A stretch of DNA of 64,000 bases from Alteromonas sp. KC3 (GTDB lineage: Bacteria; Pseudomonadota; Gammaproteobacteria; Enterobacterales; Alteromonadaceae), in the NCBI RefSeq assembly GCF_016756315.1, contig NZ_AP024235.1, forward strand, positions 124,001-188,000, written 5' to 3'. Made by a program: the position numbers and the translations under genes. The number at the start of each line of letters is the position of its first letter. Position 1 is the stretch's first letter. Below are positions 1 through 12,294 of this stretch, in pieces. The notes beneath the pieces were generated by a model. The model saw only the letters and a list, made by a program, of their open reading frames with translations. It made no database searches and was not told the DNA's origin.

Positions 1-774
1 GCCTATCGAAGTTATTTGGTAGAGGCAAAAGCCAATGGCATATCGCTGTTGCAACCGGGAAGTTTTTTGCTGGAGTCCAGTGACTTTAATTGGCGTGAAT
101 TTGGTTTTACGCCACTGCCTTCAAGTATAACGAGCGACGTGTCACACCCTTGGTTTATTGCGTTTAACAAGCACTTTTCAACATTTCAAACGAAATGGCT
201 CACGCCATTGAAGCAGTCCATTTTCAAAGAAACTGACAAACAAATCATTCTTATCGATTTGTTTGAAGGGCTAAATCACAGTAGACAGCACCTATATCAG
301 CTCAAAGAAACGCTAAGTCATTTAGCCGATACCTTCGTCTATGGGCAAAGCGGGTGGTTCTCGCGCACTATTTTGAAAAAAGAACAAATTGGCCGAGTCG
401 CATTTGTTGCCACTAAAGCTGATCTTATTCCTCATAGTCAACGAGATAATCTGTTGAGTTTACTCACTCAGATAACAGAAGGGGCACGGGCTCGATTTAC
501 CGATAAGCCTATTCAATTTGAACACTTTTTGGTATCAGCTATGCAGGTTACTGACGAAGGGGGAAGCGATAACGCTATACGCTACAAAAATAGCGAAGGG
601 CAGTATGTAGAATCCACATTTGAGCCGGTGCCACGTAAATTGAAAGAGATGGAAGAGGGCAGTCATTTTCCCGTGCCACACGTAACCGTGCCTTCCGACT
701 TTAAGGCGCGCATTCTGGCAGGAAAAGGCATAGACAGATTACTGCAATTTCTACTCGGGAAAGAAGAGATTTAG
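1..774 (+). CDS. ycjX: YcjX-family (DUF463) P-loop protein, C-terminal part
   Basis: The reading frame is open from base 1, so the gene is cut by the window edge. About 257 C-terminal residues remain of a family that usually runs to about 460-480, and the P-loop lies outside. The visible part has the family's LLQPG-x-FLL stretch near its start and an FVATKADL segment (bases 403-423) that resembles a GTPase-type NKxD region. The next gene on the same strand is a ycjF-type membrane protein, the usual partner of ycjX. The TTG at base 16 is inside the gene and is not its start. Function in the cell is not established. In enterobacteria the pair is linked to envelope stress, but nothing here tests that. 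Confidence 0.85.
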   Translation, partial: AYRSYLVEAKANGISLLQPGSFLLESSDFNWREFGFTPLPSSITSDVSHPWFIAFNKHFSTFQTKWLTPLKQSIFKETDKQIILIDLFEGLNHSRQHLYQLKETLSHLADTFVYGQSGWFSRTILKKEQIGRVAFVATKADLIPHSQRDNLLSLLTQITEGARARFTDKPIQFEHFLVSAMQVTDEGGSDNAIRYKNSEGQYVESTFEPVPRKLKEMEEGSHFPVPHVTVPSDFKARILAGKGIDRLLQFLLGKEEI

Positions 775-865
775 AGCGTGTTGGGCTTAAACACAAAAGC
801 GCCAAGCGTAAACAGGCCGACGTGCTGCTAGGCAATAACGCACACGCGCTTATGAAGGTATTAGC

Positions 866-1771
866 ATGAACGAAAAACCACAATATAAAACGAAAGTAAC
901 TACACAGACTTTAGATATTGCTCAGCCCGAGACAAAACTGCCGCAGCAGGTGGCACAAGATGTATGGGAAGTAGACGCTAAAGAAAAAGGCGTGTCGTTG
1001 GGTACGGCAACATTGGGCTTTGGTGTAGTGTCATTGTTAGGCTTTTTTGTTTTTGAAGCCTACACCACATTAATGGCAAATATGGCCGAGCACCCCATCG
1101 GGGCAAGTGTATTAGGCGTTATGTTAGCGGGCTTTGTCAGTTGCTTTAGTTTTTTAAGTTTTCGAGAGTGGCGAGGCTATAAGCAAGTGAATACCGCAAT
1201 GGATGATGCGGGTGCTATTCGCGAGTTGCTTGCGAGCAAAGGCAGTGAAACCTCGCCGCAGAAAGTGCAAAGTGTGTTACTACATCATGGTAAGCGATTT
1301 AGTAAAGGGTCTTACGCTGCACACTGCTTTGAGCGCTATCAGCAGCAATTGCAAAGCGACATGACATCGGCCGAGTATTTAGGGTTATATGAAGATACCG
1401 TACTAATACAAGTGCAAGCCAAAGCGCACAAAGTATTAAACAAGGAATCTGTGACCGCGGGGAGCCTGGCATTTATTAGCCCCAATAATCTCATTCAAAC
1501 GTTCGCGGTAATTTGGATAAGCTTTAGAACCATTCGGCGTTTGGCAAGAGTTTACGGGCTTCGCCCCAGTACAGTGGGCAACTGGAAGTTACTTAAAGTG
1601 CTTGCTCAAAACATTGCAGCACAAGGCGTGTTTGACTTAGCCACAGATGAAGTGGCCAATCAAATTGGTGGCAGTTTGTCGGCTAAATTTATGGAAAATT
1701 CAGCCGAAGCCATTGCCGCAGGCGCGCTAAACGCAAGGCTAGGACGAGCGCTTATAAAACTGCTTAAGTAG
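866..1771 (+). CDS. ycjF: YcjF-family (TIGR01620/DUF697) inner-membrane protein
   Basis: A 301-residue protein with two hydrophobic segments at about residues 45-67 and 78-98, followed by a long helical, Gly/Ala-rich C-terminal domain typical of the DUF697/TIGR01620 family. The start is supported by AAGG seven bases before the ATG. It follows the ycjX-type gene by 91 bases on the same strand, the usual pairing. The N-terminus is hydrophilic and probably cytoplasmic. No enzymatic motif is visible and the exact role is unknown. Confidence 0.85.
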   Translation: MNEKPQYKTKVTTQTLDIAQPETKLPQQVAQDVWEVDAKEKGVSLGTATLGFGVVSLLGFFVFEAYTTLMANMAEHPIGASVLGVMLAGFVSCFSFLSFREWRGYKQVNTAMDDAGAIRELLASKGSETSPQKVQSVLLHHGKRFSKGSYAAHCFERYQQQLQSDMTSAEYLGLYEDTVLIQVQAKAHKVLNKESVTAGSLAFISPNNLIQTFAVIWISFRTIRRLARVYGLRPSTVGNWKLLKVLAQNIAAQGVFDLATDEVANQIGGSLSAKFMENSAEAIAAGALNARLGRALIKLLK

Positions 1772-1786
1772 CCAATCTACCAGCAG

Positions 1787-3013
1787 TTAAAGCGCTTTTT
1801 TAGTTGGCATAACAACGTTGGCAAAAATAAGTCCAGCCACTAATGACATGAAGATCAAAAACACTTCTTGGCCAAGGTGATCGGCTTTAACAAAGTCTTG
1901 CCCTGTCATAAATGAGTTCAAACCAATGTATGTCTTAGAGCCAGGTACCAACACAATTAATCCGTGCATAGCCACAATAGTGGCCGGTTGATTGGCAATT
2001 CGGGTAAACGCATTAGCAAAGATACCCAAGGCAAAAGCACCCACGAAAGCCCCTAATCCCGGGCTCATATAATCTGAACTGAATGCGGTAGCACTGTACG
2101 CGATAAATGCTGCGGCAAGCGCCCACGGAATATGTTTCAAGCGTGTTCGGAATATCGCAACAAGTGCAAAACACAATAAAAATACCGCCAACCACGTCGC
2201 CCAGTAAGGCAGTGATTCTGCAGGCGTATAAATGTTTTCGCCAAATGCACTAAACCCAACTGATACACCAAGAAACGCACCAAAATACAACTTAAATAGT
2301 TGCATGATGGCATCCATGGTACGGGCTGTACCTGATACCATATTGCGCGACGACAATTCGGCAAGCCCCATGGTGAGTGCAAGACCAGGTACAAATACAA
2401 TGACTGACGACAGTACCACTAACGGAATGTTAATACCTGGGTCAATATAGCTGCCCACAGCACAGGCTAAAATGCCGCCAACAAAGGCCGTAACGGGTTC
2501 AAGCATAAGGTTAACCCGCTTCGACTTTTGTGCCCAAAGTGTCCAAAGGTAAGCCACAATACCTAGCGCGCCAGACCAGCCAATTTCGCTCCAGCTTGCT
2601 CCCATTAGCATGGCGAACGCACCTGTCGCCATGGCAAACGCAACACCCGTTACGAATTTGCCATAGGGGCTGCCCATTGCGTCAATTTCATTTAAGCGTT
2701 TATCAGCTTCGCTAAGTGATAATTTTCCCGCCAATAATTCACTGGCCAGTTCATCGGTTAACGACAGCGCGTTCATATCAAGGTCGCCAGGTAGAAGGCG
2801 CGCGGCGTGATTATATTCGTCTTCGTGGCGATCGCTCCAAATCACAAACGTGAGCGACGTCGGTGTAGAAATAAACGAAGCGTGTACGCCCAAGTACTTT
2901 GCTACCTCGCCTAAATAGGCTTCTAAACGAAACGCAGGCGTACCGTACTTGTGCAGCATTTTTCCAAGCTTCACGATAAATCTACGAATTTGAATAAATT
3001 CAACGGTATCCAA
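1787..3013 (-). CDS. ThrE-type threonine/serine exporter
   Basis: Fused ThrE architecture. An N-terminal DUF1212-like domain carries the H-K-YG-x-PA-x-RLE motif (about residues 21-31 from the chosen start) and an STPTS stretch. It is followed by two sets of hydrophobic helices with a DPGINIPL-type segment between them. Family members export threonine and serine. The frame stays open to 3148, but that TTG lies inside a promoter -35 element. A terminator also sits between it and the body of the gene. I therefore choose the TTG at 3013, which has AAGGA seven bases upstream and gives 408 residues, beginning just before the conserved FIQIRRF region. The gene is convergent with ycjF. Substrate is inferred from family only. 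Confidence 0.8.
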   Translation of the reverse strand: MDTVEFIQIRRFIVKLGKMLHKYGTPAFRLEAYLGEVAKYLGVHASFISTPTSLTFVIWSDRHEDEYNHAARLLPGDLDMNALSLTDELASELLAGKLSLSEADKRLNEIDAMGSPYGKFVTGVAFAMATGAFAMLMGASWSEIGWSGALGIVAYLWTLWAQKSKRVNLMLEPVTAFVGGILACAVGSYIDPGINIPLVVLSSVIVFVPGLALTMGLAELSSRNMVSGTARTMDAIMQLFKLYFGAFLGVSVGFSAFGENIYTPAESLPYWATWLAVFLLCFALVAIFRTRLKHIPWALAAAFIAYSATAFSSDYMSPGLGAFVGAFALGIFANAFTRIANQPATIVAMHGLIVLVPGSKTYIGLNSFMTGQDFVKADHLGQEVFLIFMSLVAGLIFANVVMPTKKAL

Positions 3014-3070
3014 CGCACTGTCCTTCAAACATAAAACGGCTATGACAACCCTAATATGGGTTAAATATAA

Positions 3071-3105
3071 TAAAAAAGCCAGACGAACACACTGGTATGT
3101 CTGGC
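3071..3105 (-). terminator. Intrinsic terminator in the leader of the ThrE-type gene
   Basis: On the minus strand a perfect 7-bp stem (GCCAGAC/GTCTGGC, bases 3099-3105 and 3078-3084) with a 14-base loop is followed at once by six T. It lies downstream of a good promoter (3120-3148) and upstream of the exporter's start codon. It would therefore end transcription after about 40 bases unless bypassed. It could also serve as the end of the upstream minus-strand gene (3255-4340). Confidence 0.75.
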
Positions 3106-3119
3106 TAAAATTTGCGCGG

Positions 3120-3148
3120 ATTGTACGGAGGGTTTGCGCGGAAATCAA
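3120..3148 (-). promoter_or_regulatory. Sigma-70 promoter for the ThrE-type exporter leader
   Basis: Minus strand TTGATT (3143-3148), a 17-base spacer, then TACAAT (3120-3125). The expected transcription start is near 3113. A 10-base direct repeat (TCCGCGCAAA) occurs once in the spacer and once just after the -10 element, so it could be an operator half-site pair. Confidence 0.6.
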
Positions 3149-3254
3149 AACATATTTTTTCTTATTTTGCGTAAGAAAAACTAATGCTTTTTCAGATGGT
3201 GTTATTTCCGCGCTAAAGGTGTAGTTGTATGTTTTTAAAACCTTTTATTTGTTG

Positions 3255-4340
3255 CTAAGGACACGCCCCTTGCATAGTAAATGTAGGTTCGCCTTGAGGG
3301 TTATAAAAACGCCACGTACAGATTTCACTTTCATCACCACCGCCATTACTTGGTTGAGGAATAAAGTTAAAGCCTCTACCGTAATCTGTTAAGCCGCTAT
3401 CTCCAAAATCACCGCCCGAAGCACTTGATTGTACGCTCGCTTCCCAATACTTATTGAGGTGTTCGAGCATGCACGGGTTAGTATTCGTTAAGGCACCTGC
3501 ACTTAGGGCGCTAATCGCAATACCATCTATTCTAGAGGCATTTTCGTTAACCGAGATACCGAGAACATGGTTTTGCAAATAAACGTTGTATGCAATGCGG
3601 TTTAACGTCGTACTTGTCTTAGCATCCGAAAAGTCTGCCACCATTAATCTATGTTTGTTTATTACCTCCCTTGTGCCCTCAATATTGATGTTATCGGTGC
3701 TAACCGAAAAGTGGCTGCCGGTGAAATGACTGTTCGAAAACCGCGCTCCCTGATCAGGGTATTTATGCAGGTAGGTGTCTTGGACAAGCTCTAATAATTT
3801 GCTGTTTGTGCGTGGGGAGAATGCGGCTCCTATTGCAGAGGCAATGGGCAAATTGTTACCGCAGTTTCTTGAAGGCGCTGACTGTACTGTTTCTAACACG
3901 CTTGATGGGGTTGTAAGCTTATGGTTGACCGACTGAATTACCTCGTCTAGCTGTGCGTAGGTTTTGACAATCTCTTTCATTACCTTTTGGGTTTTGTTGT
4001 TCACAGTGAAAGGTTGTGCGCTTAAGCGTATATCGTCTAGGCCGGCGTAAAATACGTGAAAGCCCCAGATTTTTTCTGTTGATGCGTTGGCAACTAATAT
4101 TGGATTGGACTTAGCGGCACAGGCTTGCGCGTGGTCGGCCTTAGAAGGGGGCTTTCCCCTACACGCATGCTTGACGTTGAACTCACCAAGAAGTGTAAAT
4201 GCTTTTGCTTCGGTCTCGTCACAGTTGTTGCAAATTATGGCTTGATAATTTTGCGCAGAGGCGCCTTGGGTGATGAGTAGTGCAACCAAAAACACCACGC
4301 TGCCTACTACTGAAATCCATTTTTCCATAGGTATATTCAT
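3255..4340 (-). CDS. Exported Cys-containing protein of unknown function
   Basis: A 361-residue protein not recognised. It begins with a clear signal peptide: a hydrophobic stretch from about residue 8 to 27 ending GASA, with likely cleavage before QNYQ. The mature part has a CNNC pair close to the N-terminus, further cysteines in HAC and QAC contexts, one in the middle (RNCGNN), and two near the end (EICTW and QGAC). Disulfides in the periplasm are therefore plausible. The C-terminal third is Gly/Ser-rich. An alternative start lies four codons downstream (4328). The ATG lies only 10 bases after the T-tract of the terminator that closes the thi operon, so its own transcription signal is unclear. 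No catalytic motif seen. Confidence 0.65.
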   Translation of the reverse strand: MNIPMEKWISVVGSVVFLVALLITQGASAQNYQAIICNNCDETEAKAFTLLGEFNVKHACRGKPPSKADHAQACAAKSNPILVANASTEKIWGFHVFYAGLDDIRLSAQPFTVNNKTQKVMKEIVKTYAQLDEVIQSVNHKLTTPSSVLETVQSAPSRNCGNNLPIASAIGAAFSPRTNSKLLELVQDTYLHKYPDQGARFSNSHFTGSHFSVSTDNINIEGTREVINKHRLMVADFSDAKTSTTLNRIAYNVYLQNHVLGISVNENASRIDGIAISALSAGALTNTNPCMLEHLNKYWEASVQSSASGGDFGDSGLTDYGRGFNFIPQPSNGGGDESEICTWRFYNPQGEPTFTMQGACP

Positions 4341-4350
4341 CCGTATTTGA

Positions 4351-4384
4351 ATAAAAACGCTATTTGTCCTTTCTAAATAGCGTT
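4351..4384 (-). terminator. Terminator downstream of thiH
   Basis: Minus strand 10-bp perfect stem AACGCTATTT/AAATAGCGTT with a 9-base loop, followed by TTTATT. It lies 60 bases after the thiH stop and closes the thiamin operon. A consensus -35 hexamer TTGACA (4411-4416, minus) lies upstream of it, but I see no convincing -10 at 16-18 bases. Confidence 0.75.
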
Positions 4385-4444
4385 ACTACTGTTTCAAACT
4401 GAGTCTTTGCTGTCAATTTATATGTGTTCGAATGTTTGTCTTCA

Positions 4445-5563
4445 CTAACCAAAGGGCATCCAGTCTTTCCATACAGGCTCTAAACCATTTACGGCGAGAG
4501 CTTTGACTACCTTATCGACAGGTCTATTATCGTCTATATCAAATTGATTTAGTGCTGTGGTTGGTGTGCTGTAGCCACCCGGTTGCGTTTGCGATGCCGC
4601 GCTCATCGACGTAATTCCCAAGGGGGCAGCGCCATCTCTAAAAGCTGCCGACTCGCGGGTTGATAAAGAAAGTTCTGCATGCGGGTTAAACAACCTGTGT
4701 GCACATATTAATTGAAGTAATTGCTTTTCATCTGGCAAGTGTCGAGAGTGCTGTGCACCATCTCGGTTTCCTTCGCATGCGCGCAATCGGGGAAACGAAA
4801 TAGAGACTCGACTTTGCCAATAATGTTTTTGAATTAGTCGGCCATGCAAGGCGGTCATTACGCTGTCTACACGCCAGTCGCCAAGGCCGAGTAGGGCACC
4901 TATACCAATTTTGTCTATACCCGCTTGGCCAATGCGATCACTGGCTTCTAGTCGCCACAAAAAATCCTGCTTTTTACCTCGCGTGTGTACTTTGGCGTAA
5001 TGCTGGGGGGAATAGGTCTCCTGGTAAACCAACACCGCGTCTAACCCTTTTTCTTTTAATGTTTTGTAGTGATTTAGCGTAAGCGGCTGAACCTCCATCA
5101 TTAGATAACTTACTTTGTCGCGAATAGCGTCAATGGTGCGCTCGAAATATTCCATGCCTACTTTGGTTTCGTGTTCACCCGTGACAAGCAGTAATTGCGA
5201 AAACCCCATTGCGTTAATTGCAGCAACCTCGGATAGCGTATCGCTAATTGACAATATGGTGCGCTTAATTTTGTTGCTCATGGTGAACCCGCAATAGGTG
5301 CATTCATTGGCACATAGGTTCGAGAGGTATAACGGCACAAATAACTGCATTGTGTTACCAAAGCGATGGCGGGTAAGGTGGTAAGCACGGCTTGCCATAG
5401 CCTCTAAATAGTTTGCGCCAGCAGGTGAGATGAGCGCCATAAAGTCATCAAGCTCGAGTTTCTCTTTGCTAAGGGCGTGTTCCACATCATTGCGCGTTTT
5501 ACTGTGAAGCGTTAGGGCAATATGAGACAAATCTTGTTGTAGCAAAGCGTCGGCTACTTTCAT
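4445..5563 (-). CDS. thiH: 2-iminoacetate synthase (ThiH)
   Basis: Radical SAM enzyme that cleaves tyrosine to dehydroglycine (2-iminoacetate) for the thiamin thiazole ring. The cluster motif CxxxCxxC (CANECTYC) is at residues 84-91, directly after the family-typical VPLYLSNL segment. The length of 372 residues is close to the E. coli enzyme (377). The frame extends to a GTG at 5578. I prefer the ATG at 5563 because GGGAG lies eight bases before it and the protein then aligns with the ThiH N-terminus. It is the last gene of the thi operon and starts 16 bases after thiG. Confidence 0.95.
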   Translation of the reverse strand: MKVADALLQQDLSHIALTLHSKTRNDVEHALSKEKLELDDFMALISPAGANYLEAMASRAYHLTRHRFGNTMQLFVPLYLSNLCANECTYCGFTMSNKIKRTILSISDTLSEVAAINAMGFSQLLLVTGEHETKVGMEYFERTIDAIRDKVSYLMMEVQPLTLNHYKTLKEKGLDAVLVYQETYSPQHYAKVHTRGKKQDFLWRLEASDRIGQAGIDKIGIGALLGLGDWRVDSVMTALHGRLIQKHYWQSRVSISFPRLRACEGNRDGAQHSRHLPDEKQLLQLICAHRLFNPHAELSLSTRESAAFRDGAAPLGITSMSAASQTQPGGYSTPTTALNQFDIDDNRPVDKVVKALAVNGLEPVWKDWMPFG

Positions 5564-5579
5564 ACTGTGCACTCCCACA

Positions 5580-6353
5580 TTACGTTAGCGCGCGGTCTAA
5601 AAAAGCCGTTAGCGGGCTAGATGCTTGCGCTGTACGGTGTGTTGTACCAAGCCCGGCTTCAAACGCTTGCCGGCCGGTTTCTACCGCACTGGCAAAGGCA
5701 TTGGCCATGGCAACGGGATTGCGCGCTGTGGCAATGGCAGTATTGACCAACACGGCATCTACACCCATTTCCATGGCCGCCATGGCATCGCTGGGTTTTC
5801 CTATGCCTGCGTCTACAATGACAGGCACTGTCGCCTGCTCAACAATAATGTTTAAGAAGGGTTTAGTTTGAAGGCCTTGGTTACTACCAATTGGCGCAGC
5901 TAATGGCATAACGGCAGCGCAGCCGACTTCCTCTAATCGTTTACAAAGTACGGGGTCGGCGCCGCAATAGGGCAAAACATGAAAACCTTTTTTAACCAAT
6001 ACTTCAGCGGCTTTAAGGGTTTCAATGGGGTCGGGAAGCAAATACCGTTGGTCAGGATGTATTTCTAACTTTATCCACTGACTGCCAATTGCTTCATAGG
6101 CGAGTTCTGCAGCAAATATCGCTTCTTGTGCAGTTTTAGCCCCAGAGGTATTTGGCAATAGGGTGACTCCAAGATTGCGTAAAACACTCAGTGTCATGTC
6201 TGTACATGTATTGCTGGCTACGCGTTTCATCGCCAGTGTCACAATAGCGCTTTGCGAGGCACTAAGGGCATCTTGCATTGTATCGGGATCACTGAATTTT
6301 CCTGTACCAGTAAGCAATCGAGAGGAAAAAGAATGGTTGGCAAGCGTTAACAT
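5580..6353 (-). CDS. thiG: Thiazole synthase (ThiG)
   Basis: 257 residues, the family's normal length. ThiG condenses 1-deoxyxylulose 5-phosphate, dehydroglycine and ThiS-thiocarboxylate into the thiazole phosphate. Visible family features are the LLTGTGKF start, the [11 protein letters not shown] segment, LEIHPD and the C-terminal phosphate-binding [13 protein letters not shown] loop. Its Shine-Dalgarno sequence (GGAGG) is formed by the codons for the ThiS C-terminal Gly-Gly, so the two genes are tightly linked. It sits between thiS and thiH in the operon. Confidence 0.96.
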   Translation of the reverse strand: MLTLANHSFSSRLLTGTGKFSDPDTMQDALSASQSAIVTLAMKRVASNTCTDMTLSVLRNLGVTLLPNTSGAKTAQEAIFAAELAYEAIGSQWIKLEIHPDQRYLLPDPIETLKAAEVLVKKGFHVLPYCGADPVLCKRLEEVGCAAVMPLAAPIGSNQGLQTKPFLNIIVEQATVPVIVDAGIGKPSDAMAAMEMGVDAVLVNTAIATARNPVAMANAFASAVETGRQAFEAGLGTTHRTAQASSPLTAFLDRALT

Positions 6354-6357
6354 GATC

Positions 6358-6567
6358 TCAGCCTCCGGCTACAAGTGTGAATATATCGATGGTGTCACCA
6401 CAATTTAAGTGGGTTGTTGACCACTCTCGTTTACTGACAATGGTGCTGTTTACCGCAACGGCTGTACCTACGCTGTCGAGTGATTTCAATGCGATAAGCT
6501 CGCTTAAAGATATAGGCGCAATAACATTCATGGCCTGACTATTAACGCTGATATGTATTTGAGTCAC
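6358..6567 (-). CDS. thiS: Sulfur carrier protein ThiS
   Basis: A 69-residue ubiquitin-fold sulfur carrier ending in the obligatory VAGG, whose terminal Gly is adenylated by ThiF and then thiocarboxylated. The frame is open further upstream, but that part overlaps thiF. The GTG at 6567 overlaps the thiF stop (GTGA) and has GAGG seven bases upstream, and it yields the normal ThiS length. Operon position between thiF and thiG fits. Confidence 0.92.
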   Translation of the reverse strand: MTQIHISVNSQAMNVIAPISLSELIALKSLDSVGTAVAVNSTIVSKREWSTTHLNCGDTIDIFTLVAGG

Positions 6568-7299
6568 TGGCAAACCTCGCAATGTGATGAAGGTAAAAGC
6601 GAAAACGACTGCATGCTGCCTTGTGCAACATGACAGTTGAGGTAGCGTCCCCATTGGATATCCGCACCGTAGCGTTTAGACAGAAAAAGTAACGCTTGCG
6701 CAGCTTGATGGCAGGCGGCCATACCTACCGCAGGTCCAAGCACTCCTTGGCTGATGCAATCCTCTTGAAGAGTAATATGCTCGACTAAGCAGGCATAACA
6801 GCCTGTGTTTTTAACCTGTGATGAGATGTTTATTGCTTGCCACGTTACACCGCTAGCACTTGCCGTAAATAACGGGATTGAAGACGCTATACAGGCATGG
6901 TTTATTTGCTGGCGCGTGGCAACTGAGTCGGTGCAATCAAGTACGCAAGTCGCATTGCTTAGTAAGGTTGGTAAGTTGTTACTATCAACAAATAAGCTTT
7001 TATAATTGCAGGTTGTGTGTGGGTTAACTTTTTTGAGTTCATTGCAAAGCGCTTTGGCTTTAAGCTCGCCCAAGTGCATTTCGTTGTAGGCAATTTGTCG
7101 TTGTAGGTTGCTCATGTCGACAACATCACCATCAATTAATGTAATTTTACCTACACCAGCGCCTACCAAGTAGCGTGAGGCAAGCGTACCTAATCCACCA
7201 AGACCAATGACCACCACGTGAGACTGCATAATGTTTTGCTGCCCCTGCTCTTCAATTTCGCTAAGCCCGAGTTGTCTGCTGTAGCGCTTTATGTCCTGT

Positions 7300-7310
<11 letters not shown>
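6564..7310 (-). CDS. thiF: ThiS adenylyltransferase (ThiF)
   Basis: An E1-like enzyme that adenylates the ThiS C-terminus. It has the GLGGLG nucleotide-binding loop, the family YSRQLGL start, a CYAC pair and a C-terminal CEVC pair that match the structural zinc site. The EDCISQG segment resembles the region of the catalytic cysteine. The frame runs up to 7385, but the upstream part overlaps thiDE. The TTG at 7310 has GAGG six bases upstream, overlaps the end of thiDE by 11 bases and gives 248 residues, near the E. coli length. Confidence 0.92.
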
Positions 7311-10776
<3,466 letters not shown>

Positions 10777-10957
10777 TGTCAGGAGTGAAGGAGAATATAA
10801 CGCAGGATTGAAGCAAGAAGGTTGTCGCAGTACGTGGCTTTTTGCGCTATGCAACACCAAGGCATCAAGATGCTAAGACATCCAATCCACAGTGACAACG
10901 CGTGCTATTACAAAACCACAACAGCACAACAACATTTCTACTTCAGCATTATATTTT

Positions 10958-11052
10958 CTTGTTCCCTTCGCAGGTATTAGCCTGATCAGGTTCAACGGAT
11001 CCCGCTTTCGCGGTCTCAGCTTACTGGATATCCAGTGAAGCACTCCGACAAG
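10958..11052 (-). ncRNA. TPP riboswitch (THI element)
   Basis: The minus strand contains the conserved aptamer parts in order: a closing stem CTTGT/ACAAG, CGGAGTGC, CTGAGA, a GC hairpin (ACCGCGAAAGCGGGAT), then AACCTGATCAGGCTAATACC and TGCGAAGGGAA. This is the standard thiamin pyrophosphate aptamer. It lies ahead of thiC and represses the whole thi operon when TPP is bound. I see no intrinsic terminator in the 180 bases before the RBS hairpin. Confidence 0.96.
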
Positions 11053-11065
11053 TAACTTGTTTTTT

Positions 11066-11095
11066 ACTATATATCCAATAAGTAAGTTTTTACAA
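11066..11095 (-). promoter_or_regulatory. Likely promoter of the thiamin operon
   Basis: Minus strand TTGTAA (11090-11095), then TATATA after 16 bases (11068-11073) or TATAGT after 18 bases (11066-11071). The start would fall just before the TPP aptamer. An 8-bp inverted repeat ATATCCAA/TTGGATAT (11071-11078, 11099-11106) brackets the spacer. Together with the riboswitch and the RBS hairpin this accounts for the 380-base gap between thiC and hemY. Confidence 0.55.
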
Positions 11096-11118
11096 CCCTT
11101 GGATATGTGGGGGGTGTA

Positions 11119-12294
11119 TTAACCGGCTGTTTGCTGCCCTTCTTTGTAAAGCTGAAGGGCAGTTGCTGTGTCTTGATTACGTTCGCTTATGGCTGACAAC
11201 AGCAATAAATCTTCTTTTCGTGCTTTCATTTTGGTCGCTTTTAACAACGCTTTTTCTGCAAGTACGTCGTCACCCGAGTTAAATGCTACTTGGCCAAGTG
11301 TTGAATATAACGCCACGTTATCTTCGTCTTGCTTTATCCAGCTTTCCAGTAGGCGTAGTGACGGTGACGAGTCCGGAATGTTCAGTTGCGTGAAAAGTGG
11401 GAACAACGCACTATTTAGGCCGCGTTTTTGCCAATCAACCAGTAACTGCTGAGCGTCAGCGTGCATACCTTGGTCGAGCAGTTGCTGAATGTACGCCGCA
11501 CGATAAGCGTCGTCGTGACGAAGCTTACGGGGTAAATTGTCCCAATAGGTCTTAAGCTCAACGGCACCTTGTTTGCTGGCAATCTCTGCAAACTTCCCTT
11601 TTGCGATGCGCTGACTCCACGCAGTGTAATCTTCTTTTGATAGCGCTTTTCGCCAGCTACCTAAGTTATTTTGTAATGTTTGCCACTGTCCTAGTGCTGC
11701 AAGTATCTGCGCCTTTAATTGCACAACTTGTCTGTTCTCACGAGACTTGTCATCAAGCTCATCTAATTTCGCAAGCGCAGCTTCGTGTTTGCCATCAACC
11801 ATGTCGATACGTGCGTGCATCACGGTAGCGGCAAGGGCTGCATTCGCAAACTCGCTAGCTTGTTCTAGGAAATAACGCGCTTTGTCGAAGTCGTTGTTGG
11901 CGAAAGCAATTTGAGCAGAGGCTAAATAATTTACGCCTTCAAAGTCACCGTTGGTGGTTTTACTCAATGCTTTTTTAGCAGTTTCAAAGTCACCGGCTGC
12001 CATGGCATGCAAGCCATCGTAAAACGCACGCTTTCGCTTGCGCTCTCCCAGTGCACCAAACCATTTATGTGAACCTGTAAATAAGCTTAATGCCCACATG
12101 ACTAGACGCAACAAGGCATAAGCACCTACTACACCAATAATAAGAAACAGGCTAAAGCTTATCACCGTCATCTCAATTCCCTTGTTGCCAAGGGAAATAA
12201 GCACATAGCCTTTATCGCCCAATATCATTGGCCCGACAATCAGCGTAATAATAAATGCGGCAAGGACCGCTAACGCAATCATTAACCATCTCAT
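11119..12294 (-). CDS. hemY: HemY-family membrane TPR protein
   Basis: 391 residues with two N-terminal membrane helices (about residues 4-26 and 42-68) followed by a TPR-like helical domain. The N-terminus and order match the HemY protein found downstream of hemX in gammaproteobacteria. This is not the oxidase called HemY in Gram-positives. It overlaps hemX by four bases and is the last gene of hemC-hemD-hemX-hemY. Its role in tetrapyrrole synthesis is not settled. Confidence 0.92.
   Translation of the reverse strand: MRWLMIALAVLAAFIITLIVGPMILGDKGYVLISLGNKGIEMTVISFSLFLIIGVVGAYALLRLVMWALSLFTGSHKWFGALGERKRKRAFYDGLHAMAAGDFETAKKALSKTTNGDFEGVNYLASAQIAFANNDFDKARYFLEQASEFANAALAATVMHARIDMVDGKHEAALAKLDELDDKSRENRQVVQLKAQILAALGQWQTLQNNLGSWRKALSKEDYTAWSQRIAKGKFAEIASKQGAVELKTYWDNLPRKLRHDDAYRAAYIQQLLDQGMHADAQQLLVDWQKRGLNSALFPLFTQLNIPDSSPSLRLLESWIKQDEDNVALYSTLGQVAFNSGDDVLAEKALLKATKMKARKEDLLLLSAISERNQDTATALQLYKEGQQTAG

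Noticed and set aside
3014..3148. N-terminal extension of the ThrE-type protein to the TTG at 3148
   Set aside because: The codons overlap a promoter -35, -10 and a terminator, and the added residues do not belong to the family. The TTG at 3013 has a good AAGGA.
6564..6654. thiS extension to 6654
   Set aside because: It lies inside the end of thiF in another frame, and the GTG at 6567 gives the normal ThiS length.
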